Origin: Pedobacter metabolipauper
GTDB lineage: Bacteria; Bacteroidota; Bacteroidia; Sphingobacteriales; Sphingobacteriaceae
Assembly (NCBI RefSeq): GCF_004362715.1
Contig: NZ_SNYC01000004.1
Span: 434,001-498,000 of the forward strand
Reading direction: 5' to 3'
DNA: 64,000 nt
Below are positions 44,696-53,378 of this stretch, in pieces. Every line of letters begins with the position of its first letter. Position 1 is the stretch's first letter. The notes beneath the pieces are model-generated. The model worked only from the letters and a program-made list of their open reading frames with translations. It was not told the origin of the DNA and ran no database searches. Position numbers and translations under genes: made by a program.

Positions 44696-44707
44696 AAGGT
44701 TTTTTTT
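44683..44707 (+). terminator. Terminator overlapping the stop of the repeat-protein gene
   Basis: AACCTTT (44683-44689) pairs with AAAGGTT (44695-44701) across a 5-nt loop, followed by T7. Confidence 0.7.
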
Positions 44708-44714
44708 ATCTTAG
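44707..44714 (+). promoter_or_regulatory. -7 promoter element of terC
   Basis: TATCTTAG, the same variant seen at 6424-6431; it lies 20 bp before the terC ATG and directly abuts the preceding terminator. Confidence 0.45.
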
Positions 44715-44734
44715 CCCCCACAAGCACTTATTCT

Positions 44735-45529
44735 ATGGAATTTTTAAGCAGCCCGGAGGCCTGGATATCTCTTTTAACGCTAACCCTTTTAGAAATTGTT
44801 CTGGGGATTGACAACATTATCTTCATCTCTATATTATCGGGCAAACTGCCTAAAGAACAACAGAAAAAAGGCAGACAGGTAGGATTAGGCCTTGCTATGA
44901 TCACCAGGATTCTGCTACTGCTTTCCCTTACCTGGGTAATGACCTTAACGGCACCATTATTTAGCATTGGCGGCATATTCAACATAACAGATGTTGAATG
45001 GCTGCATAAATTGGAAATATCCGGAAGAGACCTGATCCTGATCGTAGGGGGTCTGTTCTTAATCTATAAAAGTACCCACGAAATCCATGATAAACTGGAA
45101 AGTGAAGAAGAAAAAGAGGTTGCAGGAAAAGTATATTCATTTAGCGGCGTTATTGTTCAGATTCTGTTACTCGATATCGTTTTCTCACTGGATTCTGTAA
45201 TTACCGCAGTAGGTATGGCAGAACATGTAGAGATCATGATTGCCGCAGTTGTAATTGCCGTGATCATCATGATGATCTCCGCCTCTGCCATCAGTAATTT
45301 CGTAAATAACCACCCAACCGTAAAAATGCTCGCCTTGTCTTTCTTGTTGTTAATTGGTGTTTCCCTATTGGCAGAAGGCTTTGAACAGCACATTCCTAAA
45401 GGCTACATCTATTTCGCTATGGCATTCTCTATTCTGGTAGAGATGTTGAATTTAAAAATGAAAAAGAATTCAAAGAAACCATTGGCACTTAGAAACACCC
45501 CTCAGGAAGAGCAAGAGCAAACTAAATAA
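44735..45529 (+). CDS. TerC-family integral membrane protein
   Basis: 264 residues, about seven membrane helices. The two acidic repeats that mark TerC/Alx proteins are seen as LEIVLGIDNIIF and LLDIVFSLDSVITAVG. Family members export manganese or other metal ions and appear in tellurite-resistance loci; metal export is a reasonable inference. Followed 8 bp later by the nucleoid-associated protein gene. Confidence 0.92.
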   Translation: MEFLSSPEAWISLLTLTLLEIVLGIDNIIFISILSGKLPKEQQKKGRQVGLGLAMITRILLLLSLTWVMTLTAPLFSIGGIFNITDVEWLHKLEISGRDLILIVGGLFLIYKSTHEIHDKLESEEEKEVAGKVYSFSGVIVQILLLDIVFSLDSVITAVGMAEHVEIMIAAVVIAVIIMMISASAISNFVNNHPTVKMLALSFLLLIGVSLLAEGFEQHIPKGYIYFAMAFSILVEMLNLKMKKNSKKPLALRNTPQEEQEQTK

Positions 45530-45537
45530 TTCCCTTA

Positions 45538-46593
45538 ATGATTTCTTTTTTTGAAGCCTCCCTGGCAGAACTTTCCATCCACAGGATTGGAAATAAGTCT
45601 CAGGATGAATTTTATGTGTTGTCTGAACAGTCTGTAGTGATCAAAGACAACATGCTAAGCAACCTGTTGCAACAATACTTTTTAAGTTCATTTGAAAAAG
45701 TAAACGAAGTATACCGTTTCTTTCATCCAAATGCAGACCTGAACTTAAATGAAGTATACCACTTTGCTGCCGCAATATTTGAAAATGGTGAGACCTTTCA
45801 CGAGAACAGTAAAGAACTGGCTAAATACTTATATGATGTTTCCGGACACCCAAAAATTAAGTCAGGAGAGCTTTATCTCGCTTATTTTGAGAATGTGCAG
45901 ATTGAAGGAGAGCTTCATGATGCTATAGGGATCTTTAAGTCAGAAACTAAAGAGACGTATTTGAAGGTTTACCCTGAAAATGAAGGCTTTGGACTCAGCT
46001 ATGAAGAAGAAGCCATCAACATTAATAAACTGGATAAAGGATGTTTGATCTTTAATACCGATAAAGATCAGGGCTTTCGGGTTGCAGTAATAGACCAGAC
46101 AAATAGAAGTGCCGAAGCGGTATATTGGAAAGATGAATTTTTGAAGCTGAAGATCAGGAACGATAACTTTAATCAAACCAATAACGTACTTGGCGTTTAT
46201 AAGAACTTTGTAACCGAGAAGCTGGATCAGGATTTCGACATCTCCAAAGCAGATAAGATAGACTTGTTAAACAAGTCTATGAAGTACTTTAAAGAGAAAG
46301 AAAGCTTCGATCTTGACGAGTTTTCAAACGAAGTTATCGGCAATGCCGAAGGGATCGAATCTTTTAAGAACTACAAGAAAAGCTATGAAGAAGAGTTTGA
46401 TGCCCCCATTCCGGATAGCTTTGACATTTCTGGTGCAGCAGTAAAAAAGCAGGCCCGGGTTTACAAAAGCGTATTAAAGCTGGACAAGAATTTCCACATC
46501 TATATTCATGGTGATAAGGAGCTGATTGAAAAAGGCTTTGATGATGATAAATCGATGAACTACTATAAGGTTTACTTCAGAGAAGAGGAGTAA
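45538..46593 (+). CDS. Nucleoid-associated protein (NA37/YejK-like)
   Basis: 351 residues matching the NdpA/YejK group: N-terminal LSIHRIGNKSQDEFYVLSE, central VYFEN-type strand LYLAYFENVQIEG, and a C-terminal SYEEEFDAPIPDSFDISGAAVKKQARVYKSVLKLDKNFHIYIHG domain. The family binds DNA in the nucleoid; its role in Bacteroidota is not described. Probably in one operon with terC. Confidence 0.85.
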   Translation: MISFFEASLAELSIHRIGNKSQDEFYVLSEQSVVIKDNMLSNLLQQYFLSSFEKVNEVYRFFHPNADLNLNEVYHFAAAIFENGETFHENSKELAKYLYDVSGHPKIKSGELYLAYFENVQIEGELHDAIGIFKSETKETYLKVYPENEGFGLSYEEEAININKLDKGCLIFNTDKDQGFRVAVIDQTNRSAEAVYWKDEFLKLKIRNDNFNQTNNVLGVYKNFVTEKLDQDFDISKADKIDLLNKSMKYFKEKESFDLDEFSNEVIGNAEGIESFKNYKKSYEEEFDAPIPDSFDISGAAVKKQARVYKSVLKLDKNFHIYIHGDKELIEKGFDDDKSMNYYKVYFREEE

Positions 46594-46596
46594 CGC

Positions 46597-47496
46597 CTAA
46601 AGGATATATTCATCATTAATTGGTTTCACCGGCTCGGGAACATTGGTTTCTCCAAGCATTTCAAGCAGGTTGATCTCAATGGTCCGCGTAATCTGGTTCA
46701 ATGGCAGGGCGGCTGAGTTGTTTTCAAACGGATTGATCAGGCTCATCCCATTGATCTGGGTAGATACAAAGACAAAGCCAACCAGCCAGCCGATAAATAT
46801 AGACCAGTAACTTAAATAAGCACTGATCACCAGCGTAATGGATATCACAAACAGCCAGACAAATACTTTGGTGAAATAGGAGTAAGTAGTTGGAAATACC
46901 GTGTTTTTAATGCGCTCGCAGCCACCCATATGGTGGGAGAAGTTGGTAAGCAGTTCATTCATCTGCATAAACCTGAACCCGTCAATGTATCCGCTTTTTG
47001 AAAGCAATTGTAAGTCATCAGCTTGAAGCGAGAGGATGGCATTGTGTAGGTTTCTGTGTTTTTTGATGGTTTCTACTTCTTGGATACTTAAATATTTGAT
47101 GTAAAAATTGTCATCGTAATTACGGAGTGCGCCTTTCAAAGTATAGAGGAAGGCGATGTGCCTGCATACCATTCTTTTTACGGTTTCCTGTGCATCGCCG
47201 GTATGATCCACATAAGAGATCAGGTTTCTGGCCCATGAACGGGAATCATTGACCAGTGCGCCCCAGATCTTCCTGGCCTCCCACCACCTGTCATAAGCCT
47301 GGTTGTTGTTAAATCCAATAAAGAATGCAATAGCCGTTCCCAGAACACTAGGGATGATGGTTGGGATATTGATATGATGAGCAATCAGAAATTCACGGGC
47401 AAAAAAGGTAACGGTGCAGGAGAAGATCATGATCAGATCTACCTTCCAGGTGTTGATCAGTATTCTGCTGAGCCTGATGTTTTGTGTAATTAGCAT
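46597..47496 (-). CDS. Bestrophin-like anion channel
   Basis: 299 residues, four hydrophobic segments, with the bestrophin/UPF0187 signature FNNNQAYDRWWEARKIWGALVNDSRSWARNL and the pore-lining first helices (IPTIIPSVLGTAIAFFIGFNN). Bacterial homologues form pentameric ion channels in the inner membrane. Convergent with the nucleoid-associated protein gene and divergent from the transporter gene. Confidence 0.9.
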   Translation of the reverse strand: MLITQNIRLSRILINTWKVDLIMIFSCTVTFFAREFLIAHHINIPTIIPSVLGTAIAFFIGFNNNQAYDRWWEARKIWGALVNDSRSWARNLISYVDHTGDAQETVKRMVCRHIAFLYTLKGALRNYDDNFYIKYLSIQEVETIKKHRNLHNAILSLQADDLQLLSKSGYIDGFRFMQMNELLTNFSHHMGGCERIKNTVFPTTYSYFTKVFVWLFVISITLVISAYLSYWSIFIGWLVGFVFVSTQINGMSLINPFENNSAALPLNQITRTIEINLLEMLGETNVPEPVKPINDEYIL

Positions 47497-47604
47497 TTTA
47501 GGTCTTTTAAAAGATTAATCTACAAACAAAAGCCGGTAATGTTTGAGGATTTGCGGTATTTATAATATTTATGGCTAAGGATACTGATAATTGGGAATAA
47601 ATTG

Positions 47605-47612
47605 TAGCTTTA
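47605..47612 (+). promoter_or_regulatory. -7-like element of the MHS transporter gene
   Basis: TAGCTTTA resembles TAnnTTTG and lies 23 bp before ATG 47636; it argues against the longer TTG start at 47591. Confidence 0.35.
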
Positions 47613-47635
47613 TTAAAGCCAAATATGAATCCGGT

Positions 47636-49171
47636 ATGCGTATTGAATCCCAAAAGAATAGTATTTTTAAAGTAATTGGAGCGTCCTCTTTAGGAACACT
47701 CATTGAATGGTATGATTTTTATATTTTCGGAAGCTTAGCCACCATTATTGGTGCACAGTTGTTCCCGGCAGATGCGGGTGCTTCTGCGCTGATCAATACA
47801 CTCGCTATATTTGCAGCCGGCTTTATCGTCAGGCCTTTTGGCGCACTGGTATTCGGCCGTTTGGGAGATCTTATCGGAAGGAAATATACCTTCCTGCTTA
47901 CGCTGGTATTGATGGGTGGCTCTACCTTTCTGATCGGACTAATTCCTTCTTATTCCAGCATTGGCTATGCCGCACCCATCCTGGTCTTAATTTTACGCTT
48001 AATACAAGGACTGGCATTGGGTGGCGAATATGGAGGGGCAGCAACCTATGTTGCAGAACATGCACCTGCCAACCGGAGAGGTTTTTTTACCAGCTGGATC
48101 CAAACTACGGCAACCGGAGGCCTTTTTCTTTCTTTAGGGATCATTGTGCTGACGAAGAACCTGATCGGAGCGGAAGATTTTGCCGCATGGGGATGGCGAA
48201 TTCCCTTCCTGTTGTCTATACTGCTGGTTGGCGTCTCTATTTATATCCGCATGAAAATGCATGAGTCGCCAATGTTTACCAAATTAAAATCAGAAGGAAA
48301 GGTATCTAAAAACCCATTGAAAGAAAGTTTTAGTAATAAAACGAATTTTAAGATGGTGTTACTGGCTTTATTTGGGGCCACGATGGGTCAGGGGGTAATC
48401 TGGTATACCGGGCAGTTCTACGCCCAGTCATTTTTGGAGAATACCTGTAAAGTTGATTTTAATGATTCCAGGTACATCCTCTTGTGGGGAATCGCATTTG
48501 CAACACCCTTCTTTGTTATCTTTGGGGCCTGGAGCGATAAGGTAGGCCGTAAATGGATCATGCTTACCGGAATGCTTTTGGGTATTGTCTTTTATCGTCC
48601 AATTTATCAGGTTTTTTTAGATGATACAGACGTTTCCAGGGTCAGCCAGCAGGATATTAAAGAAAGCACGGTGCCGGTAGTGACCAGAACAGCTGTGCCT
48701 AAATCTTTGGATAGTCTAATCACCAGAACATCCGCCGTAACACTGCTAAATGGCGCATCCTATACCAGGGTAGAAACCTATACCCGCTTTGCTGAACGGG
48801 AAAAAACAGATCAAAGACATCCCGATACATTTAAGGATAAAAAACTATCTGCGCCAGTGTTCTGGAAGTTTGTAGGGCTGATCTTTTTTCAGATCCTGCT
48901 GGTTACAATGGTGTATGGGCCAATTGCAGCATTCCTGGTTGAGCTCTTTCCAACAAAGATCAGATACACATCCATGTCCCTGCCTTATCATGTGGGTAAC
49001 GGAGTGTTTGGAGGCCTGGTCCCTTTCATTGCAACATTAATTGCAAGCTTCTCAGGCGCTACACCATTGTCTGGCTTATGGTACCCGATAGGGATTGCTG
49101 CATTAAGCCTGGTTATCGGAACAATCTATTTATCCAATAAAAAACCTGATCATGGAGAAAGTGATCATTAA
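47636..49171 (+). CDS. MHS-type MFS transporter with a large internal loop insertion
   Basis: 511 residues from ATG 47636 (MRIESQKNSIFKVIG). Twelve predicted helices; the metabolite:H+ symporter signatures are clear (GTLIEWYDFYIFG, RPFGALVFGRLGDLIGRK, GEYGGAATYVAEHAP). Between the mid-protein helices lies a hydrophilic insertion of about 80 residues (about 325-408, rich in Thr, Arg and Asp) absent from classical ProP/ShiA. Members import organic acids, betaine or proline. The next gene, 12 bp away, encodes a small membrane protein that probably works with it. Confidence 0.88.
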   Translation: MRIESQKNSIFKVIGASSLGTLIEWYDFYIFGSLATIIGAQLFPADAGASALINTLAIFAAGFIVRPFGALVFGRLGDLIGRKYTFLLTLVLMGGSTFLIGLIPSYSSIGYAAPILVLILRLIQGLALGGEYGGAATYVAEHAPANRRGFFTSWIQTTATGGLFLSLGIIVLTKNLIGAEDFAAWGWRIPFLLSILLVGVSIYIRMKMHESPMFTKLKSEGKVSKNPLKESFSNKTNFKMVLLALFGATMGQGVIWYTGQFYAQSFLENTCKVDFNDSRYILLWGIAFATPFFVIFGAWSDKVGRKWIMLTGMLLGIVFYRPIYQVFLDDTDVSRVSQQDIKESTVPVVTRTAVPKSLDSLITRTSAVTLLNGASYTRVETYTRFAEREKTDQRHPDTFKDKKLSAPVFWKFVGLIFFQILLVTMVYGPIAAFLVELFPTKIRYTSMSLPYHVGNGVFGGLVPFIATLIASFSGATPLSGLWYPIGIAALSLVIGTIYLSNKKPDHGESDH

Positions 49172-49183
49172 CATAAAAAAGAA

Positions 49184-49426
49184 ATGATGAATGCATTAAA
49201 AAAAGCAATGGGGTTATTTTGGATCGTACTTGGTCCGGCATGTATACTGTTCCTGTTTATGCAGGCATTTGAAAAAGTAGGCCTTGCCGAAGCGGGCGTA
49301 GCAAAAACGAATACGGCCCTGCAATGGGGTATTATCCTGTTTATTTTTATACCGATCGCTGCGGGACTGGTTATATTCGGATATTATGCGTTTAAAGGGG
49401 AGTACGATAAGCTCCCCGAAGACTAG
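49184..49426 (+). CDS. Small two-helix membrane protein (DUF6814-like) next to the MHS transporter
   Basis: 80 residues with two membrane segments (about 10-29 and 47-69) and a cytosolic tail. It begins MMNALKKAMGLFWIVLGPA; either of two adjacent ATGs may be used. It follows the MHS transporter by 12 bp. Small partners of this kind are often adjacent to such transporters in Bacteroidota; the link is inferred from position. The stop abuts the convergent methyltransferase gene. Confidence 0.7.
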   Translation: MMNALKKAMGLFWIVLGPACILFLFMQAFEKVGLAEAGVAKTNTALQWGIILFIFIPIAAGLVIFGYYAFKGEYDKLPED

Positions 49427-50611
49427 CTACAACACCCGGATCAGCAACCCTTTAAGATACTCACCTTCCGGAAAAGAGATCCGTACCGGGTGGTCTTCCG
49501 GCTGGTTAAATTGCTTGATGATCTGCACTTCTTTACCCGCATCTAACGCCGCCCAGGCGATGATCTGTTTAAAGGTTTCCATATCTACCGCCCCGGAGCA
49601 GGAGAATGTAGCCATTATACCGCCGCTTTCCAGTAAAAGCATGCCAAGCCTGTTCAAATCCTTATAAGCTCTTGCAGCCCTGTCTAAGGCTGAACGGGAG
49701 GGTGCATACTTAGGGGGGTCTAATACAATCACATCAAACTTGCGGTTTTCATCTTTGAAGATGCGCAATTGCTTGTTTACGTCAGACTGGATGCTGGTTT
49801 GAAGATCAGCACTAAACCCATTCAACCCAAGGTTGTGCTGTAAAGTTTCAATGGCCAGGGCAGAGCTGTCTACACTGGTCACCTGTGATGCACCTTGCTT
49901 TAAGCTGTTCAGGGTAAAGCCTCCGCTATAGCAAAAGCAATCCAGCACCGATTTGCCTTTGGTGTATTCGGCTAAGATCATTCTGTTGTCCCTTTGATCG
50001 CAATAGAATCCGGATTTCTGTCCATCGGCGATGTTAATGTGATAAACAATGCCATTCTCCTTAACCTCAATAAATTCAGGAGGGGTTTCTCCCCATAACA
50101 ATCCCTGCTCTGCTTCAAGGTTCTCATGCTTACGCGCAGAAGCATCACTCTTGTCAAATATTCCTTTCGGATCCAGTTCTTGTTTTAAAATGTCAATAAG
50201 ATCGTTTTTTACAAGTTCCATTCCTGCACTTAAAATTTGCAGGGAAAGAAAATCTGCATATTTATCTACAATCAGTCCGGGTAAAAAATCAGACTCACTA
50301 AAAACCAAACGACAGGTATTGGTCTGCTCGTTTAACACATGCGAACGCGATGCAATGGCGCTTTTAAGTTTTTGGTGATACCAGGCGGCATTGATTAACT
50401 GGTCTTTTTCCCATTCTAACAGGCGTACTGCAACGCGCGACTGATCGTTATAATAGCCATAAGCCAGAAAAGATTTATCGGCCGCAAGCACTTGTACCAC
50501 CTCACCATTTTCCGGTTTCCCCTTAACGTTTTCAATGGCCCCTGAAAAAATCCATGGATGCCTTTGCAGTGCAGCTTTCTCTTTACCTTTTTTAAGTATT
50601 ACATCGATCAT
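49427..50611 (-). CDS. RlmI-like class I SAM-dependent rRNA methyltransferase
   Basis: 394 residues: N-terminal PUA domain (HPWIFSGAIENVKGKPENGEVVQV), EEHEE-like linker, and a Rossmann methyltransferase with SAM motif I (VLDCFCYSGGFTLN) and the DPPKYA catalytic motif. RlmI methylates C1962 of 23S rRNA at C5; substrate identity here is inferred by similarity. The start is 4 bp from a minus-strand TATCTTTG, implying a leaderless or near-leaderless mRNA. Divergent from csaA. Confidence 0.9.
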   Translation of the reverse strand: MIDVILKKGKEKAALQRHPWIFSGAIENVKGKPENGEVVQVLAADKSFLAYGYYNDQSRVAVRLLEWEKDQLINAAWYHQKLKSAIASRSHVLNEQTNTCRLVFSESDFLPGLIVDKYADFLSLQILSAGMELVKNDLIDILKQELDPKGIFDKSDASARKHENLEAEQGLLWGETPPEFIEVKENGIVYHINIADGQKSGFYCDQRDNRMILAEYTKGKSVLDCFCYSGGFTLNSLKQGASQVTSVDSSALAIETLQHNLGLNGFSADLQTSIQSDVNKQLRIFKDENRKFDVIVLDPPKYAPSRSALDRAARAYKDLNRLGMLLLESGGIMATFSCSGAVDMETFKQIIAWAALDAGKEVQIIKQFNQPEDHPVRISFPEGEYLKGLLIRVL

Positions 50612-50615
50612 GGGG

Positions 50616-50640
50616 CAAAGATAAAGAAAATGTAACTTTA
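50616..50640. promoter_or_regulatory. Divergent promoters of the rlmI-like gene and csaA
   Basis: Minus-strand TATCTTTG (50616-50623) lies 4 bp from the rlmI-like ATG. Plus-strand TAACTTTA (50633-50640) lies 17 bp before the csaA ATG. The two -7 elements are separated by only 9 bp. Confidence 0.55.
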
Positions 50641-50657
50641 GCGTTTACGAATATAAA

Positions 50658-50993
50658 ATGGAAGAAATTAATTGGGATGATTTCGAAAAGGTAGCGCTGC
50701 ATGCCGGAACAATTCTGGAGGTGCTGGACTTCCCTGAAGCGAGACGACCGGCTTATAAAGTTAAGGCAGACTTTGGTGAATTCGGTATTAAAATGAGTTC
50801 TGCCCAAATTACGGCACAGTATACGAAGGAAGAATTAATCGGGCAGCAGATTGTAGGGGTAATCAATTTTCCAAAGAAGCAGATCGGTAAGTTTATGTCT
50901 GAATTTCTGGTAACGGGCTTTGCAGATGAAAATGGAGACATTATACTCACCACGCTGAAAGGTAAAGTTCCAAATGGAAGCAAAATGGTATAA
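50658..50993 (+). CDS. csaA: CsaA-type tRNA-binding protein
   Basis: 111 residues comprising a single OB-fold EMAP-II-like domain (DFEKVALHAGTILEVLDFPEARRPAYKVKADFG, then SSAQITAQYTKEELIGQQIVGVINFPKKQIG). CsaA proteins form homodimers that bind tRNA and have been described as export chaperones in Bacillus. The last residues (GKVPNGSKMV) are typical. It precedes tadA by 23 bp. Confidence 0.92.
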   Translation: MEEINWDDFEKVALHAGTILEVLDFPEARRPAYKVKADFGEFGIKMSSAQITAQYTKEELIGQQIVGVINFPKKQIGKFMSEFLVTGFADENGDIILTTLKGKVPNGSKMV

Positions 50994-51004
50994 ATTTATA
51001 ATCT

Positions 51005-51012
51005 TACCTTTG
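51005..51012 (+). promoter_or_regulatory. -7 promoter element of tadA
   Basis: TACCTTTG ends 4 bp before the tadA ATG at 51017, giving the same spacing as at the rlmI-like gene. Confidence 0.5.
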
Positions 51013-51016
51013 GTGC

Positions 51017-51490
51017 ATGACCTTTTATAATTTTTCAGAACAAGAAAACCCAAATGCCGAAGACGAGCATTACATGCGTTTGGCATTGCAGGAGGCACAA
51101 AAAGCATACGATTTAGAAGAGATCCCGATCGGGGCCATAATTGTCAGCAACGGACGGATTGTTGGGCGCGGGCACAATTTAACCGAACAGCTGAATGATG
51201 TAACTGCTCATGCAGAGATGCAGGCCTTTACTGCAGCCTCGCAAACACTTGGCGGCAAATACTTAAAAGAATGTACCTTATACGTAACCATAGAGCCCTG
51301 TGTAATGTGTGCCGGCGCGAGTTACTGGACACAGATTGGCAGATTGGTTTATGGTGCTCCGGAACCTAAAAGAGGGTTTACCACAAAAGATGCAGCCCTG
51401 CTTCACCCCAAAACGATTTTAAAGGGGAATGTATTATCCGCAGACTGCGGAAACCTGATGCGCAGGTTCTTTGAAAATAAAAGAGGTTAA
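51017..51490 (+). CDS. tadA: tRNA-specific adenosine deaminase
   Basis: A 157-residue cytidine-deaminase-fold zinc enzyme that converts A34 to inosine in tRNA-Arg(ACG). Zinc and catalytic residues: HAEMQAF (His and the proton-shuttle Glu) and PCVMCAGA (two Cys). Length is normal. If transcription starts at the A of the ATG the mRNA is leaderless; a start at the Met in EHYMRLAL would also give a functional enzyme, but the first ATG is preferred. Confidence 0.95.
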   Translation: MTFYNFSEQENPNAEDEHYMRLALQEAQKAYDLEEIPIGAIIVSNGRIVGRGHNLTEQLNDVTAHAEMQAFTAASQTLGGKYLKECTLYVTIEPCVMCAGASYWTQIGRLVYGAPEPKRGFTTKDAALLHPKTILKGNVLSADCGNLMRRFFENKRG

Positions 51491-51529
51491 ACTTGACAAA
51501 CAATTGAACAAAACTTAACCCGCGTTTGT

Positions 51530-51537
51530 TATATTTG
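51530..51537 (+). promoter_or_regulatory. -7 promoter element of sodA
   Basis: TATATTTG, 51 bp before the sodA ATG; the leader is longer than for most genes here. Confidence 0.6.
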
Positions 51538-51588
51538 CTCAGCTTACGCTCCTCAAATTAAATTTTATAAACATAAATTATAAACAAT

Positions 51589-52194
51589 ATGGCTTTTGAA
51601 TTACCTGCGTTACCTTACGCAACAGACGCACTAGAACCGCATATCGATAAACTGACCATGGAAATTCACCATGGCAAACATCACCAGGCTTACGTAACCA
51701 ATTTAAATAAAGCTTTAGAAGGCAAACCAGAAGCTGGTCAGAGTATTGAAGAGATCGTTAAGAACATCTCAAAATTCCCGCCTGCAGTTCGTAACAACGG
51801 TGGTGGTCATTTTAACCACTCCTTGTTCTGGGAAGTTATAGCCCCAAATAAAGGCGGAGAGCCTAAAGGTGATCTTTTAGCTGCAATTAATGCTGCTTTT
51901 GGATCATTTGCTGATTTCAAAACTAAATTTGCTGAAGCTGGTGCAACCCGTTTCGGTTCTGGATGGGCTTGGTTAAGCGTTGGTGCTGATAAAAAATTAG
52001 TCGTTTCTTCCACTCCAAATCAAGATAATCCATTGATGGATATCGCTGAAGTAAAAGGAACACCAATCTTAGGAATGGACGTTTGGGAACATGCTTACTA
52101 TTTGAAATATCAAAACAAACGCCCGGATTATATTGCTGCATTCTGGAATGTAGTAAACTGGGATGCTGTAGCTGAACGTTTCAAAAAAGCATAA
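51589..52194 (+). CDS. sodA: Superoxide dismutase, Mn type or cambialistic
   Basis: 201 residues of the Fe/Mn SOD family. Metal ligands: His27 (MEIHHGKHH), the NHSLFW His (about 77), and Asp and His of MDVWEHAYY. Gly occupies the position where FeSOD carries the active-site Gln (NNGGGHFNH), and the Gln is in the later TPNQDNPL, which is the MnSOD arrangement. Codon use is strongly biased as in highly expressed genes. It is convergent with oxyR. Confidence 0.95.
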   Translation: MAFELPALPYATDALEPHIDKLTMEIHHGKHHQAYVTNLNKALEGKPEAGQSIEEIVKNISKFPPAVRNNGGGHFNHSLFWEVIAPNKGGEPKGDLLAAINAAFGSFADFKTKFAEAGATRFGSGWAWLSVGADKKLVVSSTPNQDNPLMDIAEVKGTPILGMDVWEHAYYLKYQNKRPDYIAAFWNVVNWDAVAERFKKA

Positions 52195-52208
52195 CTATTT
52201 TAATATAC

Positions 52209-52255
52209 ATACAAAAGAAGCCTGTGAATGCATTATTCACAGGCTTCTTTTGTAT
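52209..52255. terminator. Strong terminator after sodA
   Basis: Perfect 19-bp stem (ACAAAAGAAGCCTGTGAAT at 52211-52229 with its complement at 52235-52253) and a 5-nt loop, extendable by two more base pairs. The arms carry A- and T-runs, so it can end transcription from both sides. Confidence 0.85.
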
Positions 52256-52329
52256 AAAATAATTCTGACATATAAAACCTTCAGACCAGTGGCAGCTTCT
52301 TCAGTCCCACAGGTTCAGCGAAACTGGAA

Positions 52330-53262
52330 TCAGATCCCAATCACATCCTTTTTCTTTTTTTGCTTCATCGTCTTTGGAATTACTTCCAGGATCTCTTCTT
52401 TCAACGCATTTAGCGTTCTTTTCTTAATGAAGTTCTTATGGGTAACCAGGCTAATCTCGCGAACCGGCTCTGGCGATTTAAAATAGCGCACCTTGCTCAG
52501 CTGTTTGTTGCTGAGTTCTTCTAAGGCGAGTTCTGGTAATAAGGTAGCGCCGTTATTGATGTCAACCATCCTTATCAGCGTTTCTACACTGCCCGTATTG
52601 TAGGTGAGACCCTGAAGCCTGTTCTGTTTGGTAGACCGGCAGATGTTCAGTACCTGTGAGCGCATACAATGCCCCTCATTGAGCAACCAGATATTCTCAT
52701 CCTCCAGGTCGTCCGCATCTATCGTTTTTTTCTTATACAGCTTACTGTTCTTCGAAATATACGTTACAAAATTCTCGTAATAAAGGGGAGTTTCAGTGAT
52801 GGCATTATCTGCAAGCGGCGTCGCCAGAATTCCGCAATCCAATACACCGGTCTTCAGGTGATGAATGATGTCTTCTGTGGTATATTCCCAAATCAGTAAA
52901 TTCAGATCAGGATACTTCTCCATCATTGCTGCAATTACCTTGGGCAAAAGATAAGGCGCTATTGTAGGGATAATACCTACTTTAAGCTCTCCAACCACGT
53001 CCATTTGCTGGCTGCTGATGATCTCTTTGATCTTCTGGCTTTCCTGCAATACGATGCGGGCCTGTTCAATCAGCTGCGCACCGATTTCGGTAGGGATCAC
53101 CGGCTGTTTGCTGCGGTCAAAGATCTTAACGTTCAGCGTTTCTTCGAGTTTTTGCACCTGCATGCTTAGGGTCGGCTGTGTTACAAAACATTTTTCAGCC
53201 GCCCCAACAAAACTTCTGTATGTATCCACTGCTACGATATATTCCAGTTGTACTAAAGTCAT
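52330..53262 (-). CDS. oxyR: OxyR-type LysR-family hydrogen peroxide sensor
   Basis: 310 residues from ATG 53262 (MTLVQLEYIVAVD). N-terminal winged HTH (about 1-60), C-terminal effector domain. The redox cysteines fall at Cys199 (EGHCMRSQ) and Cys208 (NICRS), the same numbers as in E. coli OxyR. It should activate peroxide-defence genes after disulfide formation; ahpC and sodA in this window are plausible targets. A longer frame from 53298 is rejected because the promoter (53287-53294) lies within it. Confidence 0.94.
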   Translation of the reverse strand: MTLVQLEYIVAVDTYRSFVGAAEKCFVTQPTLSMQVQKLEETLNVKIFDRSKQPVIPTEIGAQLIEQARIVLQESQKIKEIISSQQMDVVGELKVGIIPTIAPYLLPKVIAAMMEKYPDLNLLIWEYTTEDIIHHLKTGVLDCGILATPLADNAITETPLYYENFVTYISKNSKLYKKKTIDADDLEDENIWLLNEGHCMRSQVLNICRSTKQNRLQGLTYNTGSVETLIRMVDINNGATLLPELALEELSNKQLSKVRYFKSPEPVREISLVTHKNFIKKRTLNALKEEILEVIPKTMKQKKKKDVIGI

Positions 53263-53265
53263 ATA

Positions 53266-53307
53266 GCTAAAGTTTATTTTCTTTAGCAAATATATCAATT
53301 TTAGCTA
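53266..53307 (-). promoter_or_regulatory. oxyR promoter and candidate autoregulatory site
   Basis: Minus-strand -7 element TATATTTG at 53287-53294. An inverted repeat GCTAAAG (53266-53272)/CTTTAGC (53281-53287) with an 8-bp spacer lies between promoter and ATG, and a further TAGCTA is at 53302-53307. LysR regulators commonly bind such sites upstream of their own genes. Confidence 0.5.
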
Positions 53308-53378
53308 TTTGATCCGGCTATTGTTAAACAAATGATACAGGGATCACCGATAATTGGAATGAGAATAAATAGAATCCG

